Assembly: GCF_030052995.1 (NCBI RefSeq)
Contig: NZ_JASJPW010000001.1
Span: 3,152,001-3,216,000, forward strand
DNA: 64,000 nt
Source of the DNA: Gemmobacter sp. 24YEA27
GTDB taxonomy: Bacteria; Pseudomonadota; Alphaproteobacteria; Rhodobacterales; Rhodobacteraceae
Direction of reading: 5' to 3'
Translations under genes and position numbers: made by a program
Shown here: piece after piece, positions 25,382 through 35,342 of the stretch
Numbering within the stretch: position 1 is the first letter of the stretch
Layout: each line of letters begins with the position of its first letter
Notes under the pieces: generated by a model
Told to the model about the DNA's origin: nothing
The model's input: only the letters and a program-made list of their open reading frames with translations
The model's database searches: none

Positions 25382-27233
25382 AACTCTTCGCGGCACGGGA
25401 GATCACGTCTGGCCTTGCGCTGCGGCTGGCCGCAATGGTTATGATCGCCCTTTTGCCGCTTGGCCTGCTGGCGCTGGCCCAGACCTATATGACAATGCGC
25501 CAGACCGACGAGACCCGTCTCGCGGCCTCTGTCGGACGGACCCTCCAGGAAGCACTGCACGAGATCCGGCTGATCCGTGCCTCGCAGGTGACCGCCCAGC
25601 TTTTGGCCAGCAGCCTGCGCAATCATCCCGGGGATTGTGCCAGCCGGATCGCTGCCTATGCCACCAGCGACGGGCGCATCTCGCGCGCGGGGGTTGTCTC
25701 GGCAGATGGCCGGATGGTCTGCAGCTCTGACGGCAGCACGCGCGATTTCTCGCAGACCGAACGCTTTGCCGAAATCCTTGCCTCGGACCAGCCGCGCATC
25801 TTTCACGACCCGCAATGGTCCGACCCCGGGCAATCGGATGTTTCTCTGACATGGCCGCTCGGCGATGCCTCGGACCGGACCGACCCTCGCTCGGAGCAGC
25901 CTGAGGGGTTTATCCTGCTCTGGCTCCCCGAAAGCGCGCTGATTGACCTGCCCGATGACCTCGTTTCCCTTCCCGGTGGTACAATACCCAGAACCAGCGA
26001 CCGACCTCTGGCACTGATCGCAGCCAACGGCGCGGGCGAGGTGATCTATGCCTCGACCGGGATTGCCAATGCCGGGTTATATCTGCCCGGCCAGGCCAGC
26101 CTGAAAAGCCTGATCCCGCAGAAAGCCCATAGTTTTTTTGACCATCCCAAGGGGTGGGAAACCCTGATGTACTCCTGGGTGCCGGTCAATCGCGATCTCT
26201 TTTTGCTGGGCGCCTGGACCTTGCCGGTCGAGGAAAATTTCCTGAACCGCCATGTGCTGCCCTATCTTTTTCCGGCGCTGATGTGGCTGACCGGGGTTGG
26301 CGTGACCATTCTCGGCGTCGAGCGGCTGGTCACGCGCCATGTCCGGCACCTGTCGCGGGCGATGCGCGATTTTACTTCGGGGAACCGGCTGCCCACTCAG
26401 GATGTCACACTCGCACGGCCCCCGCCGAAATTGCCAGCCTGGCCGAGGAATATCGCTCGCTGACAGACACGATCCTGCGCGATGAGGCCGAACTGGAAAA
26501 CCTCGTGCGACAAAAGGATGAACTGCTGCGCGAGGTGCATCACCGCACCGGAAACAGTCTGCAACTGATCGCCTCTTTTCTTCGGATGCACCGGCGCGAG
26601 GCCGAGGACGAAACCATGCGCCTTGTGCTTGACGACCTGCATAACCGGGTGATGTCGCTTTCTTCAGTGCATCTCGGGCTTTACCGGATGGCCGGGGGAA
26701 CCGGGGTCACAGTCGATCTGCTGATGGCCGAAGTGATCTCCAAGGTTGATCTGATCCATGGCCGGGCGGGACTGCAAGGGGCAGTCCAGGCGGATCTGAT
26801 GCCCCTTCTTCTGCAGTCGCAACAGGCGGTGCCGCTGGCGCTGTTACTGGCCGAGATCCTCTCCTGTTTCCCGCCTTCCGAAGCTGGAAATCAACCGGTA
26901 CGGATCAGGCTGAGCCATGGCCGCGCCGAAGATCAGCCGGGGCCTGCATCCTCCGAAGTCTCAGGGCCCGACACGAAGGTCGTTACTCGCGCGGGCACTG
27001 AAATCGCCCGGCTTGAAGTCTCCGGTGCCATTTCCGCGCGGGGCCGCCTGACCGGAGAACATGCCGGCGCCCCTTCTGTAATCGGCGCAAGGCTGATCCG
27101 CGGATTTGTCACGCAGCTGCCCGGCGACCTGCAAATCATCGAAGACAGCGCGCGGGTCCGGGCAGTGGTCACCTTTGCCTTCGATCCGGCGCTGACGCAG
27201 GTGCCAGAGATCGCCGCCGCCAGTCGCGCCTGA
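25378..27233 (+). CDS. HWE/HisKA_2-type sensor kinase of the stress locus, frameshifted, with degenerate ATPase domain
   Basis: Reconstructed length is about 618 residues. Two membrane segments (about 13-37 and 300-322) bracket a periplasmic sensor region. Then comes a HisKA_2-like dimerisation helix with the phospho-acceptor in LREVHHRTGNSLQLIASFLRM (split here at residue limits of the motif), followed by an ATPase region. One base is missing near 26409-26413 (TLARPPP should read TLRTAPAEIASL), so two frames must be joined. The ATPase half is odd: the N-box reads ALLLAEILSCFPPSE, without the Asn of the usual VNELVTNA pattern, and no DNGxG box is found. It may therefore be a pseudokinase or phosphatase acting on PhyR. 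Position next to ecfG makes it the PhyK-like partner (inference). Confidence 0.78.
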
Positions 27234-27403
27234 CTGACCCACGGCGCGCGCGCCTGAGCGCATCCCGTCCGGAATCAGATCGGCCCCCCTCCCTCACCGG
27301 AGAGCGACCCGAAACACGGCCCGGGCAGGCGCCCTTTCGCAACTGAGCCACCTCTGAGCCCCAGTTGAGCCCCAGTCTGACGGCAGAAAGCGAGCCATGC
27401 CCC

Positions 27404-28321
27404 TCAGGCCGCGCCCGCATCCTTATCGCGCAAGGCCGCCTCCGCCGGTGTTTCGTCCCGCCGTGTCGCGGTGCTTCCAGCCCGGGAGACGGTCTCGTCC
27501 ACCACCGATCGCAAGGTCGAGGTCAATCTTGTCACAAGCAGGCTGAGCTGTTCCAGATCATCACGCAGCTCCTCGCGCGCTTCGGCCTCTTCCGTTCCGG
27601 CGTTGTCAGGGCCTCTCGCTGCCGCGTCTGATGATGGCTGGCCCCGCGACAACAGGCTGGCGACAAAGCCACCGGCCCCCGTCAGTGCCGCTCCGGCCGT
27701 GACAATCTTCCCGACCCGGCCAAGCATTCCACCATTCTGCCCGGATGCGCCGGACCCGCCCTTGCCGAATTCGCGCCTGCAGGCGGCCTCGCGCGCGGCC
27801 AGCGCCGCAGCGCGGGTCTCGGCATCCAGCCCGTCCAGGCCCTGGCCGATTTCCTGGCGGATCGCCTGTTCCAGCGAGGCCGCGATATCTTCGAGACTGT
27901 CACGCGCCGCAACCTCATCCAGCGCACCGCTGTCTCTGGAGCGCTCCACCCGGGCGCGCAACCGGTCGGCCTCCTCCCGCAATGCGGCGATCCCTTGCAG
28001 CCATTCCGGTCGCGCCGCACGCGAAGACGACGAGCGGCGGCGAATTCCGCTCCAGGTGAGCCAGGCCAGCCCCGCGCCGGCCAGCGCCGCCGCACGCGGA
28101 TTGGCCCGGATGGCAGCGCCTGCCGCCTCGATCACCGGCATCACCGCCGCGCCCGGCGAAGCGGGATCCGCATGTCCTGACGCATCCGGGCCTGCTGCAC
28201 GGCCCTGGCCGCCCCCGAAAAACCTTGTCATATTGAAATTTTGTTTAAGCGCCGCAATGGCCTCGGCCAGATCCTGGCGGCTGCGGGCGATCTCTTCACC
28301 GATCCGGTCCCGATCATGCAT
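27404..28321 (-). CDS. DUF3618-like protein with N-terminal coiled region
   Basis: 305 residues. It starts with HDRDRIGEEIARSRQDLAEAI, the pattern of small proteins (DUF3618-like) that accompany YqjD/YqjE homologues. An Ala-rich hydrophobic stretch (AALAGAGLAWLTWSGI, about 80-95) could be a membrane anchor, followed by helical, Glu/Arg/Ala-rich segments and a second weak hydrophobic stretch near 225-245. The function is unknown. GGAGG precedes the ATG at 28321, which overlaps the end of the holin-like gene by 8 nt. Confidence 0.65.
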   Translation of the reverse strand: MHDRDRIGEEIARSRQDLAEAIAALKQNFNMTRFFGGGQGRAAGPDASGHADPASPGAAVMPVIEAAGAAIRANPRAAALAGAGLAWLTWSGIRRRSSSSRAARPEWLQGIAALREEADRLRARVERSRDSGALDEVAARDSLEDIAASLEQAIRQEIGQGLDGLDAETRAAALAAREAACRREFGKGGSGASGQNGGMLGRVGKIVTAGAALTGAGGFVASLLSRGQPSSDAAARGPDNAGTEEAEAREELRDDLEQLSLLVTRLTSTLRSVVDETVSRAGSTATRRDETPAEAALRDKDAGAA

Positions 28322-28805
28322 CTTCCGTTCCTCCACCAATGGGTCCCCGTTCACGTGACCTCCGCTCACCGGAAACCCGCTCACTGGAAACCCGCTCGCC
28401 GGCTGGCGGTTCCTCGGCCGTGCCAGGCTGAAGTGCTCCGCCCCGCGCGAAGATCTCGCGACGCGCGAAATAGGAGGCGTGGCTGATGCGGCGCAATTGC
28501 CACCAGATCAGACCGGCGGCGATGAAGCACAACCCCAGCCCCAGCACCAGCGAGGACCAGACCGGTGCCAGCCCCGCCATGACGAGGAGCGCATGACCCG
28601 CCGCTGCCAGCTGGACAAGTCCCAGCAAAACCAGAGCAAACCCGATCAGAATGACCACCAGTGCCCGGATCACGATCAGCGCGATCTCGCGCGCCTCGGC
28701 CTTGCGCATCGCGATCTCGCCGCGCAAGAGACGCATCGCGGCACCCGCGATCTGAAGGATCAGACCACCAGGCGTCGCCTCTTCACTTTCCGGAGCGCCG
28801 CTCAA
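28314..28805 (-). CDS. Holin-like membrane protein (YqjE / Phage_holin_3_6 family)
   Basis: 163 residues with two long hydrophobic helices (IALIVIRALVVILIGFALVL and the second around SLVLGLGLCFIAAGLIWW), the mark of the YqjE-like family. Despite the name this family is chromosomal and stress-associated, not a prophage relic. The start is a TTG at 28805 overlapping the upstream stop (TTGA), with AGGGA before it. A C-terminal Arg/Ser/Glu-rich tail contains short repeats (ERVSSERVSGERRSRE). Confidence 0.78.
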   Translation of the reverse strand: MSGAPESEEATPGGLILQIAGAAMRLLRGEIAMRKAEAREIALIVIRALVVILIGFALVLLGLVQLAAAGHALLVMAGLAPVWSSLVLGLGLCFIAAGLIWWQLRRISHASYFARREIFARGGALQPGTAEEPPAGERVSSERVSGERRSRERGPIGGGTEDA

Positions 28806-29287
28806 TCCCTGCGATCTCCGCGCGGCGTCAACAGTCGCGCAAGGGCAAAGCCCGCCAGAGCCGCACCTGCCATGAAGACCCCGGGATGGCGCTTTGCCAT
28901 ATGCCGCAGATCGGCCGCGATCTCACCGGCAGTGCTGCCTTTCAGCCGCGCCGCCGCATCGGACGCAACCTCTGACGCGCGCGCCGGGATATCACGGGCG
29001 TAGCTTTCGGCAGTGGAGGCGGCCTTGCGCAATTTGTCATTCAGTCGCTCGCCGGATTCGGTCAGGGCGTCGCGCGCGGCATCGCGGGCGGAAGCTGCCC
29101 GTTCCAGCACCGCTTCACCGGCTGCGCGCGCCGGCCGGCTGATCCGCCGCAGAACCTCCTGCCCGCTGTCCTGGACGCTTTCGGCGGCATCAGTTACGGC
29201 TTCGGCCATGGTCTTTGAGGCACTGGCCTGTTTGCCAGACCGTCTGGCTGACGCTTGCCGCGGGGGTTGCTTGGGGGATTGTGCCAT
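28802..29287 (-). CDS. DUF883/YqjD-ElaB-like protein
   Basis: 161 residues: a basic, Ser/Ala-rich N-tail, a long amphipathic helical region with repeated Ala/Arg/Asp (AGEAVLERAASARDAARDAL and later turns), then a C-terminal hydrophobic anchor GVFMAGAALAGFALARLL followed by TPRGDRRD. YqjD-type proteins are inner-membrane, ribosome-associated stress proteins, though similarity here is in architecture rather than strong motifs. AGGAG precedes the ATG at 29287. It heads a three-gene operon next to the general stress regulators. Confidence 0.75.
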   Translation of the reverse strand: MAQSPKQPPRQASARRSGKQASASKTMAEAVTDAAESVQDSGQEVLRRISRPARAAGEAVLERAASARDAARDALTESGERLNDKLRKAASTAESYARDIPARASEVASDAAARLKGSTAGEIAADLRHMAKRHPGVFMAGAALAGFALARLLTPRGDRRD

Positions 29288-29547
29288 TTCAACGCTCCTG
29301 TCTTCGGGTTTCGTCTTCCGGTCCCGGCCTTTGCAGATGTGGCCGGTCAACCTTCACCGCAATCCTATTGGAGACAATTCGGGGTCTCCTGTCGCCAGAA
29401 GATCGGCATGCAGGCTGTCTTTCGCCGATCCGGAGCCTCAACATCGGCAATTCACCCGGGTTTTGCAATTGTGGATTGAGCCACAGTCCCGGCTAAAACA
29501 CCCATTGGATGAAAGAATTCAGAATACTACTTTTTTGACTTTTACCG

Positions 29548-29572
29548 GGAACCGCCCCCGCTGCACCGCGTT
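29548..29572 (+). promoter_or_regulatory. EcfG-type promoter facing right
   Basis: GGAAC (29548-29552), 16-nt spacer, CGTT (29569-29572) on the plus strand, a full match to the EcfG consensus. It lies 2 kb from ecfG, pointing into a region with no recognised gene; the nearest ORF is a possible 19-residue peptide at 29604. Confidence 0.6.
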
Positions 29573-29603
29573 AACGATTTAACAGAATACGGAGCAGACT
29601 AAA

Positions 29604-29663
29604 ATGCACAACCCATTGGCCAGGCTGGATAATACGGTGCTGCAACCGCATAAAGGATCATGA
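29604..29663 (+). CDS. Possible 19-residue leader or small stress peptide
   Basis: The ATG at 29604 has GGAG 9 nt upstream and lies about 30 nt after the EcfG-type -10 element, so start and promoter fit. The peptide (MHNPLARLDNTVLQPHKGS) has no family I know. Five bases after its stop a GTG-started ORF of about 57 codons (29668-29841) could follow. Only expression data could show whether either is real. Confidence 0.28.
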   Translation: MHNPLARLDNTVLQPHKGS

Positions 29664-30573
29664 GAGGGTGAAGGTGGCGAAAATATGTATCGGCGAGGAT
29701 TTGCCGGCTTATCTTTCGGATTACCGCAGCCATGGAACCCCCTTCTTCACCGATCTGCGAGGGATGGTCATCGGCGGCAAAGCGCCGAATCGAGCTGCCC
29801 CGACCTGGTCACACAACTCGGGGTCACACAACTCGGGCTGAATTCCTGAAAAACGGAGAATTACAAAGGCGTCTCCACCGCCCGCTGTCGCGCGGCCCGT
29901 TGGCAGGCGCCGGTAAAAGAAAAGATGTGCTTTCCCGCCCCCAAAGGCACAGGTTCAGAGCATATCCAAAATCCGCAGCCAGACCCCAGACTGGCTCGGT
30001 CGCACCCCCGGTCAGGGAGGCGAACAGGACGCGGCTTTCGGCATTACGAGTGTTTTTTTATGTGCCAGTCTCCGAAAGCAACGACCATGAAACGACGGGC
30101 CCGGTCACGGGTAATCAGTGCGATTTTTTTCAGTCGCCGGGCCCGTCACCTTATCTCGCGCTGTTGCGCGAGATAGCCTGAGGCCGCTGTACCTCCACTG
30201 TGTTCGGTTGTGTGACCGGGGGGCAGCGGCCTTGTATTTTTGCAGCCTTGTGTTTTTCCGGCGCAACTTCTCGCAGCGCCCCGGCCTGGCCGGCAAGAAT
30301 CCGGGAATCATTCTCGCTGCATCAGGGCCAGATGGCGCGCGCAAACTTCGGTTCGGAACGGCATCGGCCACGATCGCCCATCATGCGATCGGCCGGGCTT
30401 TCTGCATATTGTGGTGCCGGCATCCGCCGATACGACAGTATCCGGAATTCCCGACCCCTGCCAGCAATCTGCTCAGCTCCTGGCAATAATGTGAGAACAC
30501 TCACGCCGGCAAATGCTTGATTATGTGCGCAATCACACTAGACTTGAGCGAAATCCAGCCAGCAGGTGAACAA
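29664..30573. other. Region without a recognised gene, with inverted and direct repeats
   Basis: About 0.9 kb with no family-like ORF. It holds an exact 15-bp tandem duplication (29807-29836), an inverted pair GACGGGCCCGG near 30095 and CCGGGCCCGTC near 30138, and a perfect hairpin with 10-bp arms TATCTCGCGC / GCGCGAGATA at 30152-30175 just after a T-run at about 30124-30130. The rightmost part carries a plausible promoter (TTGATT near 30517) for the transglycosylase. Confidence 0.45.
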
Positions 30574-31386
30574 GTGCGCCTTAATAGTATTCTCAGCGGC
30601 CTTTCAGCAACGAGCGCGCTGCTCATAGCTCTCTCCTCTCCGGCTCTCGCGGCTTTTTGCTCAGACAGCGGCGGCCGCTATGAAGAGTGGAAACCTGTTA
30701 TCGCCAAAGAGGCCCGTGCGGCCGGCGTCGGAGAGCGTGGAATCCAGGCCCTGATGGGCAGCTCTTATTCCAAGGCCACGATTTCGGCAGACCGGAACCA
30801 GAAGAGCTTTAAATATTCGCTTGAAAAATTCATGCAGGTGCGCGGCGCCGATACGATCGTGAAACAGGCGCGGTCGCGTAAGGCGAAGAACGCCGATTTC
30901 TATGCCTCGATCGAGCGGCAATATGGCGTTCCGGTCGGCGTACTTCTGGCCATTCACGGCATGGAAACCGCCTTTGGCAATTATATGGGCGATACCAATG
31001 TGATCTCCGCGATCGCCACGCTGTCCTATGACTGCCGGCGCAGTGACTTTTTCACACCGCATATGATTGCTGCCCTGATTCTGGTTGATCGCGGCTCGAT
31101 CAGCCCGCAGAGCATTGGCGCAAAACATGGCGAGCTGGGCCATACCCAGTTCCTGCCCGGCAATGCGCTGCGCTATGGTGTTGATGGCAATGGCGACGGC
31201 AAAATTGATCTGAACAATGTGACCGATGCCCTTGCTTCTACAGCGAATTTCTTGCGCCAGAAAGGCTGGCAGCCCGGTCAGGGTTATCAGGAGGGCCAGC
31301 CGAATTTCGCGGTGATCCGCGAATGGAATGCCGCAACGGTCTATCAACAGGCCATCGCCATCATGGGCAGCCGCATCGACGGCTGA
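30574..31386 (+). CDS. Lytic murein transglycosylase, MltB-like (SLT_2)
   Basis: About 270 residues. A signal peptide (LNSILSGLSATSALLIALSS, cleavage near ALAAF) precedes the SLT_2 domain. The catalytic Glu is in HGMETAFGNYMGDTNV, and other family segments are LSYDCRRSDFF, GHTQFLPGNALRYG and DALASTANFLRQKGW. The enzyme cleaves peptidoglycan glycan strands with formation of 1,6-anhydromuramic acid. The start is probably GTG 30574, which opens directly on the signal peptide; TTG 30517 and ATG 30523 are in frame upstream. No lipobox, so it is a soluble periplasmic form. Confidence 0.88.
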   Translation: MRLNSILSGLSATSALLIALSSPALAAFCSDSGGRYEEWKPVIAKEARAAGVGERGIQALMGSSYSKATISADRNQKSFKYSLEKFMQVRGADTIVKQARSRKAKNADFYASIERQYGVPVGVLLAIHGMETAFGNYMGDTNVISAIATLSYDCRRSDFFTPHMIAALILVDRGSISPQSIGAKHGELGHTQFLPGNALRYGVDGNGDGKIDLNNVTDALASTANFLRQKGWQPGQGYQEGQPNFAVIREWNAATVYQQAIAIMGSRIDG

Positions 31387-31397
31387 GCCGGGGGCTG

Positions 31398-31422
31398 ACA
31401 GCACGGGGCCCCCGTGCTGTTT
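31398..31422 (+). terminator. Intrinsic terminator after the transglycosylase gene
   Basis: Perfect 11-bp arms ACAGCACGGGG / CCCCGTGCTGT with almost no loop, then TTT; 12 nt after the stop codon. Confidence 0.7.
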
Positions 31423-33281
31423 CCACCTGCGCCATGACGCGGTGGTGATGCGCCTTTGCCGGTTACGCCCGCCCTACTGATACGTCATATAAGAATACGC
31501 CTGCCGGCAGAGAAAGACGATCAATCAGAGTGGCTTCTGTCACGCATCACCGTTTGCAAATCCTGCAAAGGTGGCGCTCCCTCAGCGGCACCGCCGGCGT
31601 GCTCTTCAGACGGACAGACTGCTCTGCCGCAAAAGCCATTCCGCCAAGACCGTCAGCGCTGCGATGCAGCAGGCAGATTAGCGTGCGATCGCGGCCTTTC
31701 CCGGGTCACCAGCTGCACAGGCCTTCTGGAAACGGCAACAGCGCCAACATATTTCCCTCTGCAGTCGCCACATTACCGGTGACAGTCATCTTATGGCCTC
31801 GCCCGATGGCCTGGCCAAAGCGGTCATTCGCCTTGTTTGAAGAAATCGAGATCAGGCTGCTTCACTGCGAAAGGGCCACCCTTCCCGTCACAGCCGGGCG
31901 ATGCGGCGGCACGGCGATTGCCCGACCGAGGCGGCTTGTGCGGCGCTGACCTGATCGCGCGCGAGAACTTCAGGTCTGACGCATGCTCCGTGTCAGGTAG
32001 TCGCATCCGGCAGCCAGTTGTCGCCGCGATTGCACTCCCTTGCATCCCACACGGGCAGCCACTCCGGCGCGGCGCGCGACAGACCAGCAGGTTCAGGCTC
32101 AGCCGGGAACTCACGGTCCGGCCCGAAAGCCTCGCGCCCCGGCCGCAGCTCGGCGGTGAGCACCTGTTTTCGTCGCCACCTGCGCCTTTCACGCGGGCTT
32201 TTCCATGTCAGGTTAAAGGCTCTGCCCACCGAAGAAATGGCTTTCCGGCAGCCGGACAGAAAGCGCAATTCTCGAGCCTCCCGGAAAGCTTTCCTCTGCG
32301 ATCAGAACCAGCGCCCCGTACTCATCCGCCATGGCCCGCAAGGCGCCAGGCCTGATCTGGCCCAGTTCCTGCACCCTTTCGATGCAGCTGAACCGGAAGA
32401 GGTCGCCCGGTGAACAGAGACGTTCGGCACGACATAATCGCAGCAGCCGCCGCGCCGCAGCATTGTCGACACATGATGACCCAGGCGCCAATATCCTCAT
32501 GGGTGACGGCAACCGGGCGTTCCGGCTCCGGCGCAGAATGGTGCAAAACACTGCGTTAAACCTCGATCCTGTGGTTCAATGCCGATGTGCGATGCCCCGA
32601 TCGCCGCAATGATCCGAGCCCAGGCATAGGGATCGAAATTCTCTGGAAACAATCCTGCAGCGCGCGCAGTACAAAGCCTGCCACCCCACCAACCGCCTTC
32701 GCCGCAAAAGTGCGGTACCCGGCAAGCCTGGCAGCGAGATTTTAACAACTGGCTGCTTTTCTCTCACCCAGGGGTATGGAACAAGATGAATCCCGCCCTC
32801 GCCGCTGCCGCCAGGCTGGTTCGGCCGGTCGTGCACCGGCGGCGACGACGTCACGCGCCAGATCTCTGACATGGCGACCGCATCAGTGAACCCAAAGGGT
32901 TCCCCATCGCCCCGCCGCAGCCTGGACCTGGTGACCTTGCCCGACCTTACGGCCAGATGTCGCTGCCCTGCGGCCGTTCGTCGCCCTTCAGCGGCACCAG
33001 CAACGGCTATTCGCCCGGCTTATCCGGCGGCAGATCGGCCACCAGCAGCAAACAGAAGGTCGCGGCCGGATATCCCGACCAGGGCCAGCCCGACCCGAAA
33101 CGCGCGCTGCTGAAATGGCGTCATCCCTGGCCGGTCCGGCAGCACTACCATTCAGACCGCATAGGCCGAGACCGCTCCGGTCAGCGCAAAAGCCCGCGAC
33201 GCGTGACCGGGCCAGGAAAACGGATCTGGCGCATGATGCCCAGCCATACTCAACCCAGCTGACAGAAAAGCCCGGTATAGC
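31423..33281. other. 1.9-kb region with no recognisable intact gene
   Basis: All ORFs here are short, overlap on both strands and match no family I know. Two stretches have somewhat codon-like composition. One is the minus-strand ORF 32213-32551 (ending RIALSVRLPESHFFGG). The other is a possible minus-strand remnant at 33007-33247 (about 80 codons, reading AGHHAPDPFSW, ALTGAVSAYAV, an in-frame TGA, then MVVLPDRPGMTPFQQRAFRV and, after one extra base, LLLVADLPPDKPGE). The region looks like decayed coding DNA. No insertion-sequence ends or transposase fragments were found. Confidence 0.45.
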
Positions 33282-33316
33282 AGCGCCCCCTGACCTGCCG
33301 CAGATCAGGGGGCGCT
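33282..33316 (-). terminator. Hairpin just downstream of the glyoxalase gene
   Basis: Perfect 12-bp arms AGCGCCCCCTGA / TCAGGGGGCGCT around an 11-nt loop, 9 nt after the stop codon on the minus strand. There is no T-run, so termination strength is uncertain. Confidence 0.5.
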
Positions 33317-33324
33317 TCACAGAT

Positions 33325-33753
33325 TTACCAGTGACCGATATTCTGCTTCGAGCTCCAGGGCTCTGCCGGCGGCAGCGCGCCGCCCTTTTGCAACAGCTCG
33401 ATCGAGACATTGTCGGGGCTGCGCACGAAGGCCATACGACCATCGCGCGGGGGGCGGTTGATAACCACGCCATTGGCCTCGAGATGCGCGCAGGTGGCGT
33501 AGATATCGTCAACCTCATAGGCGAGATGCCCGAAATGACGGCTGTCCGAGGGCAGCCCGTCATCGCCATCCCAGTTGAAAGTCAGCTCGACCGGGCAGTC
33601 CGGCTGGCCGGGCGGCGCGAGAAAGACCAGCGTGAAGCGGCCACCCTCATTATCGATGCGGCGGGTCTCTTCCAGCCCGAGAAGCTGGTAGAATGCCATG
33701 GATTTTTCAAGGTCCAGCACCCGGACCATGGTGTGAAGATAGCGGATCGTCAT
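33325..33753 (-). CDS. gloA: Lactoylglutathione lyase (glyoxalase I)
   Basis: 142 residues, VOC-fold GloA. The metal-binding residues are visible: His in RYLHTMVRV, Glu in CPVELTFNW, His in HFGHLAYEV, and Glu in SIELLQ near the C-terminus. It isomerises the methylglyoxal-glutathione hemithioacetal to S-lactoylglutathione. The ATG at 33753 has AAGGAAA before it; the longer frame to 33804 is not needed. The C-terminal tail WSSKQNIGHW is typical of rhodobacterial homologues. Confidence 0.9.
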   Translation of the reverse strand: MTIRYLHTMVRVLDLEKSMAFYQLLGLEETRRIDNEGGRFTLVFLAPPGQPDCPVELTFNWDGDDGLPSDSRHFGHLAYEVDDIYATCAHLEANGVVINRPPRDGRMAFVRSPDNVSIELLQKGGALPPAEPWSSKQNIGHW

Positions 33754-34080
33754 CCTGATTTCCTTTGCCAAAGGGTGTGTTATGGCTAACACGGCACGGG
33801 GCAAGGCGACAGACGGGATTTCCCACCGATGTCCCGCAGCCGGCGCAGTGGCGCATAACTGCAGAGCCGCACCGCCCTAAGTCTTTGCGCAAAAATGGCA
33901 ATTTGTAGCGCAGGCAGGTCGCGGCTTCCCGCCCCTGGATCTGTGATATTGCCGAAGCCTGCGGGCCTGCCTATAGTCAGGGGACCTCAGGCCCCGTGGC
34001 CCGCGTGCATCCCCCTGTCGGCTGTCGAACGGCGGCCCCCCGGGCCAGACCCGTCACCACCTCACCAGGAAAGCCCCGCA

Positions 34081-34976
34081 GTGCGACACCCGGAATATCA
34101 ATATCTCGACCTCATCGACCGCATCTTGAAAAGTGGCGATGAGAGGGTCGACCGGACGGGTGTCGGCACGCGGTCAATCTTTGGCGCAATGACCCGGTTT
34201 GACCTGTCTGACGGGTTCGCGCCCATCCTGACCACGAAAAGGGTCTATTGGAAAACCGCGATCAAAGAGATGCTCTGGTTCCTGAAAGGCGGCACCAATA
34301 TTCAGCCCCTCCTGCAGGACAATGTGCGGATCTGGACCGACTGGCCGCTTGCGAAATACCGCAGGGAAACCGGCACGGCGATCTCTCAGGAGGAGTTTGA
34401 GCGCCGCATCATTGAGGATGACGATTTTGCGAAAACCTGGGGCGAGCTTGGCCCGGTTTATGGCAAGCAATGGCGCAGATGGGTCGGCTCAGATGGGCGC
34501 GAACATGATCAGATCGCGACGCTGATCCATACATTGCGGACAAACCCTTCGAGCCGCCGGATGCTGTTCCACGCCTGGAATGTGGGGGAGCTTGAAGAGA
34601 TGGCGCTGCCGCCCTGCCACATGGTCTATCAATATCATGTCACCAGCGATGGCAGACTGAACAGCCTTTGTTTTCAAAGATCTGCCGATCTGCTGCTGGG
34701 GTTGCCTTCAACTGGGTCGGGGCTTCTGCCCTGCAACTGATGATCGCACAACAGGCGGGGCTGAAACCCGGCGAGCTGGTCTGGTGCGCGGGCGATGTCC
34801 ATTTGTATCTCAACCACCTGGACCAGGCCCGGGAACAGCTGCAAAGAGAGCCCCGCGAGATGCCGAAGCTGCGGATCATTCGCGAGGTTGCGCGCATTGA
34901 AGACTATCGGATCGAGGATTTCGAAGTCGAAAACTATGCGCCGCATGCGGTTATCAAAGCCGAGGTCGCGGTCTGA
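34081..34976 (+). CDS. thyA: Thymidylate synthase ThyA, with one-base frameshift
   Basis: Reconstructed length is about 298 residues. The N-terminus reads RHPEYQYLDLIDRIL and DRTGVGTRSIFGAMTRFDL. The catalytic Cys is in ALPPCHMVYQYHV, and LCFQRSADLLLG should run into VPFNWVGASALQLM, the nucleotide/folate-binding region. The frame breaks at about 34698-34706 for lack of one base, and the rest (FNWVGAS to KAEVAV) follows in another frame to 34976. It makes dTMP from dUMP with methylene-tetrahydrofolate. GTG 34081 with AGGAAAG before it is the family start. Because thyA is normally essential unless ThyX is present, the break is probably a sequence error. Confidence 0.9.
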
Positions 34977-35342
34977 ACCTTTGCTGCATCGCAGGGCTTT
35001 TCTGCGCGCCGCCGGACGCGGCGCACAGATCTCTCTCAGACTTCATACGGGCCTCACGGCACGGCTTCCCCAGGCCCGCGATGTGGCCCTCGCAGTTTCG
35101 GCTGCCCCGAAACACACTTATACCTCAACAACATTTGCACCGGCTGTCGGGCAGGGAGATCACAGTGAAATCAGGACATTCCGGGCGGGTCAGAGCGCCC
35201 TTCACCATTGCCCACCCGCCCCATATGCAGGCGCGCGCCCTGCACAGCATCCGTAAAGGGGCGGTGAGACCCTGCCTGTTCCCGTTGGCGTCTGCCTCAT
35301 AGCACCCCTCATCGGGCACGATTGCGCCAAAGGCGGTGTTCC
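34977..35342. other. Spacer between thyA and folA
   Basis: 366 bases with only overlapping short ORFs and no family similarity. Such a gap between thyA and folA is longer than an operon spacer; I see no terminator, hairpin or clear promoter in it. Confidence 0.4.

Noticed and set aside
28314..28805. Holin-like gene as a sign of a prophage
   Set aside because: The protein belongs to the YqjE-type chromosomal family in an operon with YqjD-like proteins; no other phage gene is near.
31423..33281. Insertion sequence or transposase remnant in the gene desert
   Set aside because: I found no terminal inverted repeats, target duplications or DDE/IS66-type motifs in any frame.
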